A DNA stretch of 64,000 nt, taken from assembly GCF_021295395.1 (NCBI RefSeq), contig NZ_JAIWOU010000001.1:2496501-2560500 (forward strand), written 5' to 3'. A model generated the notes under the pieces. It was not told the DNA's origin. It saw only the letters and a list, made by a program, of their open reading frames with translations, and searched no databases. Made by a program: the position numbers and the translations under genes. Below, piece by piece: positions 59,604 through 64,000 of the stretch. This stretch comes from Komagataeibacter sp. FNDCR2 (GTDB lineage Bacteria > Pseudomonadota > Alphaproteobacteria > Acetobacterales > Acetobacteraceae). Every line of letters starts with the position of its first letter. Within the stretch, counting starts at the first letter, position 1.

Positions 59604-60415
59604 CAGTTTCTTCCCTTGAACAGCCGTGCGAACAGGCCCTTGCGCTCGGTCGGCACGGTCACTTCCAGCTTTTCGCCCTCCAGCCTGCGCGCGGCCTCGG
59701 CATAGGCGCGGGCGGGCGGGCTGTCGGGGCTGCTCAGGGTCACGGGCGCGCCAAGGTTGGACGCGCGCAGCACTTCCTCGCTTTCGGGAATGATGCCCAG
59801 CAGCGGGATGGACAGGATTTCCAGAACATCCTCGATACGCAGCATTTCGCCACGCGCGGCGCGCGCGGGGTCGTAGCGGGTCAGCAGCAGGTGCTTTTCA
59901 ACCTTGCCGCCGCCCTTGGCCTTCTCGGTCGTGCTGTCGAGCATGCCGATGATCCGGTCACTGTCCCGCACGGACGATACTTCCGGGTTGGTCACGACAA
60001 TGGCGTAATCCGCGTGGTACATGGCAAGCTGCGCGCCGCGCTCGATCCCGGCGGGACTGTCACAGATTACCCAGTCGAATTTTTCGCGCAGTTCCTGCAT
60101 CACGCGCGCCACGCCCTCGGCGCTCAGCGCGTCCTTGTCGCGGGTCTGGGATGCGGGAAGGATGGAGAGCGTCTCGATGCGCTTGTCACGGATCAGCGCC
60201 TGCGAAAGCTTGGCGTCGCCCTGGATCACGTTGATCAGGTCGAATACGACGCGCCGCTCCGCCCCCATGACAAGGTCGAGATTGCGCAGCCCGACATCGA
60301 AATCGACCACAACGACATTCTGCCCGGTCTGTGCCAGTGCCGCGCCCAGCGCCGCGGTTGACGTCGTCTTTCCGACGCCGCCCTTGCCGGATGTGACAAC
60401 CAGCACTTTTGCCAT
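59603..60415 (-). CDS. minD: Septum site-determining protein MinD
   Basis: ParA-type ATPase that binds the inner membrane and recruits MinC. The 270-residue product has the deviant Walker A KGGVGKTT (K11, K16), [22 protein letters not shown], and a C-terminal amphipathic helix [11 protein letters not shown] for membrane binding. I chose ATG 60415 at the start of homology, with GGAA eight bases upstream; the open frame to 60505 is spurious. It lies 111 bases after minC. Confidence 0.97.
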   Translation of the reverse strand: MAKVLVVTSGKGGVGKTTSTAALGAALAQTGQNVVVVDFDVGLRNLDLVMGAERRVVFDLINVIQGDAKLSQALIRDKRIETLSILPASQTRDKDALSAEGVARVMQELREKFDWVICDSPAGIERGAQLAMYHADYAIVVTNPEVSSVRDSDRIIGMLDSTTEKAKGGGKVEKHLLLTRYDPARAARGEMLRIEDVLEILSIPLLGIIPESEEVLRASNLGAPVTLSSPDSPPARAYAEAARRLEGEKLEVTVPTERKGLFARLFKGRN

Positions 60416-60526
60416 TGGGGTAGTTCCTTGTCCGCTTTTGGGGGGTGTTTTCTTGTTCATGATCTGATGGATACAGTTGTATGGGTTGGCGCGCGCAGGG
60501 CGCAATGGGAATTCAGCACGGTATTG

Positions 60527-61261
60527 TCAGGTTTTGCGGCCCGCGAATGCGGGCGGCACCAGCGGCTGCACGACAAGTGTGTCATTACTGAGAACGATCT
60601 GCGCGGGTTTGTGCACGTAGCGCGGATCCATCTCTTCAGCGGTAATGTAATAGCCGTCAATGGCCAGCAGCTCGGCCTGCATGGACTGGGCGAAGATGCG
60701 GGCGTCGGGCTGCCCGTTCATGCCCGCGATGGCCCGCCCGCGCAGCGCGCCATACACATGGATCGACCCGCCCGCCGTCACCTCCGCCCCCGAACCGACG
60801 GAACCGACGATGATGATGTCCCCATCGGGGTTCATGATCACCTGGCCGGAGCGGATCGGCTGCTCGATGATCATGGAGGAGCCGCGTGGCGCCTCGGGGG
60901 GTGTGGGCGCGCTGTCTTCGGGAATGTCCACCGCGCCCGAGGCGCGGCCCCCCATGAAGCCCGCCGGCCAGTCCCACTGCGCGCAGGCGGGCCATGAGGT
61001 ATCGCCACCCTCGATGCCGATGATGCGGATGCCGCGCGCGCGCAGCGCGGGGTAGAGTTCGGCCAGTCCCTCGGTCTGTGCATTGAGCAGCGACAGGTCC
61101 AGAATGACCGGCTTGCCGGCGAAGAACGTGCTCGAACGCGCGATCTGCGCATCCAGCCCGGCCAGCCAGTCCGCCAGCATGGGTTCGGGGGAAAGCACCA
61201 GGGCAAGAAACGACCGCCCGCGTGCGCGGATTTTCGGTGTGGGACGCAGTTCGTCTGGCAA
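60527..61261 (-). CDS. minC: Septum site-determining protein MinC
   Basis: FtsZ-polymerisation inhibitor of the Min system. The 244-residue product has an N-terminal domain with KPVILDLSLLNAQ, a proline-rich linker (about 115-125), and the C-terminal beta-helix with RSGQVIMNPDGDIIIVGSV, GAEVTAGGSIHVYGALRG and ARIFAQSMQAELLAIDG. The start is TTG with AGGATCACG before it. It opens minC-minD-minE. Confidence 0.95.
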   Translation of the reverse strand: MPDELRPTPKIRARGRSFLALVLSPEPMLADWLAGLDAQIARSSTFFAGKPVILDLSLLNAQTEGLAELYPALRARGIRIIGIEGGDTSWPACAQWDWPAGFMGGRASGAVDIPEDSAPTPPEAPRGSSMIIEQPIRSGQVIMNPDGDIIIVGSVGSGAEVTAGGSIHVYGALRGRAIAGMNGQPDARIFAQSMQAELLAIDGYYITAEEMDPRYVHKPAQIVLSNDTLVVQPLVPPAFAGRKT

Positions 61262-61426
61262 CGTGATCCTGTCCTGTATGGTAAGTGGGCGTGTCTGTTT
61301 CCAGCTATCGCGCCATGCCGCCCCTGTCGAGGGGTGGATGGCTTTTCACCGCCTGTACGCGGCAGCTTTTCCTTTCATGCGCGTCAGGGCTTGGCGAAGG
61401 GCGGCCCAATGCAATAAAGCGGGAAC

Positions 61427-62095
61427 ATGCGCATCCTCTACCACCTTCCCCTTTCGCCCTATTCCCGCAAGGTCCGGCTTGTGCTGGGGGAAAAGCGGCT
61501 GCCGTTCGAACTCAAGATCGAGCGCGTATGGGAAAACCGCCCCGATTACCTGGACCGCAACCCAGCGGGTACCGTGCCCATGCTACAGGAAGAAAACGGC
61601 CTGTGCATTCCGCATTCATGGGTCATCTGCGAATATCTGGAAGAAGCGTATCCGGACACCCCGCTCCTGGGCCGCACGCTGGCCGAACGGGTGGAGGTGC
61701 GCAGGCTGGTGGCGTGGTTCGATGAGAAATTCGGCGGTGAAGTCTCGCGCCCCCTGCTCAATGAAAAGGTGCTGAAGCGCATTTCCAAGCGCGGCAACCC
61801 CGATGGGGCCGCGCTGCGCGCGGGGTATGCGCATATCCGCGCCCATCTTCCCTATATCGACTGGCTGGCCGAAACGCGGCAGTGGCTGGCGGGCAACATG
61901 CTGTCCATGGCGGATTTCGCCGCCGCTTCCCACCTGTCCAGCCTTGATTACCTGGGGGATGTGGACTGGGCGCGCGCCCCCGCCGCCAAGGACTGGTACG
62001 CCCGGATCAAGAGCCGCCCGTGTTTCCGCGCACTGCTGCAGGAGCGGGTGACGGGCATCAACCCGCCCGCCCATTACGCGGATCTGGATTTCTGA
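61427..62095 (+). CDS. Glutathione S-transferase family protein
   Basis: A 222-residue GST: N-terminal thioredoxin-like domain MRILYHLPLSPYSRKVRLVLGE with the likely catalytic serine near residue 9-13, NPAGTVPMLQEENG (cis-proline) and SWVICEYLEEAYP, then the helical domain with NMLSMADFAAASHLS. Substrate unknown. It diverges from minC and is followed four bases later by the flavoprotein gene, suggesting an operon. Confidence 0.9.
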   Translation: MRILYHLPLSPYSRKVRLVLGEKRLPFELKIERVWENRPDYLDRNPAGTVPMLQEENGLCIPHSWVICEYLEEAYPDTPLLGRTLAERVEVRRLVAWFDEKFGGEVSRPLLNEKVLKRISKRGNPDGAALRAGYAHIRAHLPYIDWLAETRQWLAGNMLSMADFAAASHLSSLDYLGDVDWARAPAAKDWYARIKSRPCFRALLQERVTGINPPAHYADLDF

Positions 62096-62099
62096 GTCG

Positions 62100-63335
62100 A
62101 TGACAGGCGGGAGAGCCCCCATCCTTGATGCCATCGTCCTGGGCGCGGGGGCCGCGGGCCTTATGGCGGCGGCGACCGCGGGGCAGGCGGGCAGACAGGT
62201 GCTGGTGGTGGACCATGCGCCGCAGGCGGGGCGCAAGATCCTCATTTCCGGTGGGGGGCGGTGCAACTTCACCAACATGGATGCGGGGGCGGGGCAGTTC
62301 CTGTCCGCCAATCCGCATTTCGCCAAATCGGCGCTGGCGCGCTACACCCCGGCCGATTTCCTCTCCCTTGTCCGCCGCCACCGCATTCCCTGGCACGAAA
62401 AGGCGGCGGGCCAGCTGTTCTGTGACCGCTCGGCGCGCGACATCGTGGACATGCTGCTGCGCGAATGCGCGGCGGGGCAGGTGGACATACGCCTGTCGCA
62501 CCGGATCATCGACGTGGCGCGTGACGGCGCGGGGCTGTACCGGGTCGAGACGGATCACGGGGTTTTCGTGGCGCGCGGGCTGATCGTGGCCACGGGGGGG
62601 CTGTCCATTCCCAAGCTGGGCGCCACGGGCCTTGCGCATGATCTCGCGCGCCGGTTCGGCCTGCGGGTCGTGGCGCCGGCCCCCGCACTCGTGCCGCTGA
62701 CATTCGGCGCGCAGGATCTGGAATGGATGGGGGCGCTGGCCGGGCTGTCGGTCAATGTGGCGATCGGCTGCCACAGCGGGGCGGGACGGCAGGCGCGCCA
62801 CGTCGTGTTCCGTGATGGCATGGTCTTTACCCACCGGGGCCTGTCCGGTCCCGCCATCCTGCAGGCGTCATCCTACTGGCAGCCGGGACAGGCGCTGGAG
62901 ATCGACCTGCTGCCCGGCATCGACGCGGGGCGGCGGTTGCTGGAAATCAAGCGCGACCGCCCGCGCGCGGGCGGGGTAGCCATGCTGTCCATGCTGCTGC
63001 CGCAGCGCCTGGCCCAGCTTCTGGCGCGGTCCTGCCTGCCCGAAGGGCAGCTTGCAGGCATGCCGGACGCGGTTCTGGCCGGTGTGGCCGGCATGCTTTC
63101 GGCATGGCGGCTCAACCCCCATGGCACGGAAGGCTACGTGAAGGCCGAGGTCACGCGCGGTGGCGTGGATACGGATTGCCTCTCCTCACGCGATATGGAG
63201 GCGCGGGATGTCCCGGGCCTGTTCATGGTGGGGGAAGCCGTGGACGTGACCGGCTGGCTGGGCGGCTACAACTTCCAGTGGGCGTGGGCCAGTGGCCACG
63301 CGGCGGGGCGGGCCGTGGCGGAACGCACGGGCTGA
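62100..63335 (+). CDS. BaiN/HI0933-family FAD-dependent oxidoreductase
   Basis: A 411-residue flavoprotein with the dinucleotide motif VLGAGAAGLMAAATAGQAG, GRKILISGGGRCNFTN, IVATGGLSIPKLGATG and the C-terminal GLFMVGEAVDVTGWLGGYNFQWAWASG. This pattern marks the HI0933/BaiN family; cellular role is poorly known. Start four bases after the GST gene; stop overlaps the MBOAT start. Confidence 0.9.
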   Translation: MTGGRAPILDAIVLGAGAAGLMAAATAGQAGRQVLVVDHAPQAGRKILISGGGRCNFTNMDAGAGQFLSANPHFAKSALARYTPADFLSLVRRHRIPWHEKAAGQLFCDRSARDIVDMLLRECAAGQVDIRLSHRIIDVARDGAGLYRVETDHGVFVARGLIVATGGLSIPKLGATGLAHDLARRFGLRVVAPAPALVPLTFGAQDLEWMGALAGLSVNVAIGCHSGAGRQARHVVFRDGMVFTHRGLSGPAILQASSYWQPGQALEIDLLPGIDAGRRLLEIKRDRPRAGGVAMLSMLLPQRLAQLLARSCLPEGQLAGMPDAVLAGVAGMLSAWRLNPHGTEGYVKAEVTRGGVDTDCLSSRDMEARDVPGLFMVGEAVDVTGWLGGYNFQWAWASGHAAGRAVAERTG

Positions 63336-64000
63336 TGCTGTTTGCCTCGCAGCCTTTCCTTGTGGTGTTCCTGCCGCTGGTGCTGGGGCTGTATTACGGC
63401 GTGGCGGCGTCAAGGGCGGGACGGCAGACGGTGGTGATCGCGGCGTCGGTGCTGTTCTATGGGCTGTGGGACTGGCGGTTCGTGCCGTTCCTGCTGGCGA
63501 TGGTCGGGTTCAACCAGATGGTTGCCATGGCGTGGGGGCGCTGGCGGCGGCGGGGGTGGCTGGGGTTCGGGATCGCGGCCAATCTCGCGGTGCTGTTCGG
63601 CTTCAAATACGCGGACTGGCTGGCCGGTGTGGCCATGGGGCTTGCGGGCCGGGCGCATGCGCCGTGGCCGATCATCCTGCCGCTGGGGCTGTCGTTTTTC
63701 GTGTTCCAGAAAATCTCCTATCTGGTTGACCTGGGGCGCGGGCAGGCGCGGGTGTACCGGCTGGCGGATTTCATGGAATTCGTCACCTTCTTCCCCCAGC
63801 TCGTGGCGGGGCCGATCGTGCGGCATAACGAACTGATCCCGCAGTTCGACGCCAGCCCGCGCAATGGCGCGATGTGGGAAAACCTTGGCCGGGGTGGCCT
63901 GCTGGTGCTGGTCGGGCTGGGCAAGAAGCTGGGTCTGGCCGATACGCTGGGCGCCATGGCCAACCCGGTGTTCGATGCCGCCCATGCGGGGCACCCGCCG
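63335..64000 (+). CDS. MBOAT-family membrane-bound O-acyltransferase, cut by window end
   Basis: An open frame of 222 codons from an ATG overlapping the flavoprotein stop runs to the end of the window. It encodes a membrane protein beginning MLFASQPFLVVFLPLVLGLYY, with VLFYGLWDWRFVPFL, LPLGLSFFVFQKISYLVDL and FVTFFPQLVAGPIVRHNELIPQ, the signature of the DltB/AlgI branch of MBOAT enzymes that acylate extracellular polymers. The catalytic histidine lies beyond the window. In acetic acid bacteria such proteins acylate surface polysaccharide; the polymer here cannot be named. Confidence 0.88.
   Translation, partial: MLFASQPFLVVFLPLVLGLYYGVAASRAGRQTVVIAASVLFYGLWDWRFVPFLLAMVGFNQMVAMAWGRWRRRGWLGFGIAANLAVLFGFKYADWLAGVAMGLAGRAHAPWPIILPLGLSFFVFQKISYLVDLGRGQARVYRLADFMEFVTFFPQLVAGPIVRHNELIPQFDASPRNGAMWENLGRGGLLVLVGLGKKLGLADTLGAMANPVFDAAHAGHPP

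Overview
The window is GC-rich, gene-dense bacterial chromosome. I read it as an alphaproteobacterium of the acetic acid bacteria (Acetobacteraceae, probably Komagataeibacter/Gluconacetobacter or a close relative). The reasons are the alpha-type 5-aminolevulinate synthase, the dapF-mtaB-ftsY, ssb-gyrA-coaD and transketolase-gap-pgk arrangements, the edd-eda pair, a tandem glycine riboswitch before gcvTHP, and a dispersed palindromic repeat at gene ends of a kind I associate with these genomes. The genus is inference. I see no rRNA, insertion sequence, prophage or CRISPR array; this is core chromosome.

Layout. 0.3-3.2 kb: a Tat-exported cell-wall amidase, then leuA behind a probable leucine attenuation leader whose peptide appears to be leaderless. 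3.2-10.3 kb: a frameshifted glycine-zipper lipoprotein gene diverging from the rod-shape cluster mreB-mreC-mreD-mrdA-rodA, ending with a coupled DUF3293 gene. 10.3-18 kb: glyQS, a DUF2076 protein, alkB, the Entner-Doudoroff pair edd-eda and tRNA-Lys(UUU). 18-26 kb: ppiB, coaD, gyrA and ssb on the minus strand, diverging from uvrA. 26-33 kb: spermidine genes speD and speE, a small monooxygenase, and the glycine cleavage genes gcvT-gcvH-gcvP under a tandem riboswitch. 33-39 kb: a three-gene FecBCD-type metal-chelate or corrinoid importer behind overlapping palindromes, then a secreted protein, a large porin and a methyltransferase on the minus strand.

39-47 kb: gloA, dapF-mtaB-ftsY, a bidirectional terminator, and an operon of a transketolase-like protein, gap and pgk. 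The transketolase-like protein keeps its full length and fold signature but has lost nearly all recognisable thiamine-diphosphate and substrate-binding residues. 47-56 kb: a lipoprotein, hemA, a DsbA-like thioredoxin, a degenerate gamma-glutamyltransferase-like lipoprotein, recA with a probable LexA box, a small lipoprotein, glycerate 2-kinase and coaA. 56-64 kb: aldA, a ferritin-like protein, a GntR regulator broken in a GC dinucleotide run, minCDE, a glutathione transferase, a BaiN/HI0933-type flavoprotein and the start of an MBOAT acyltransferase cut by the window end.

How the genes fit together. The window covers cell elongation and division-site placement (mre/mrdA/rodA, min), genome upkeep (gyrA, ssb, uvrA, recA, alkB), sugar catabolism through 6-phosphogluconate (edd, eda, gap, pgk), C2/C3 acid metabolism (gcv, glycerate kinase, aldA), and cofactor supply (hemA, coaA, coaD). 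The most unusual items are the transketolase pseudoenzyme retained in a glycolytic operon, the leuA leader, the small ORF and perfect inverted repeat between the glycine riboswitch and gcvT, and the three diverged copies of a palindromic repeat.
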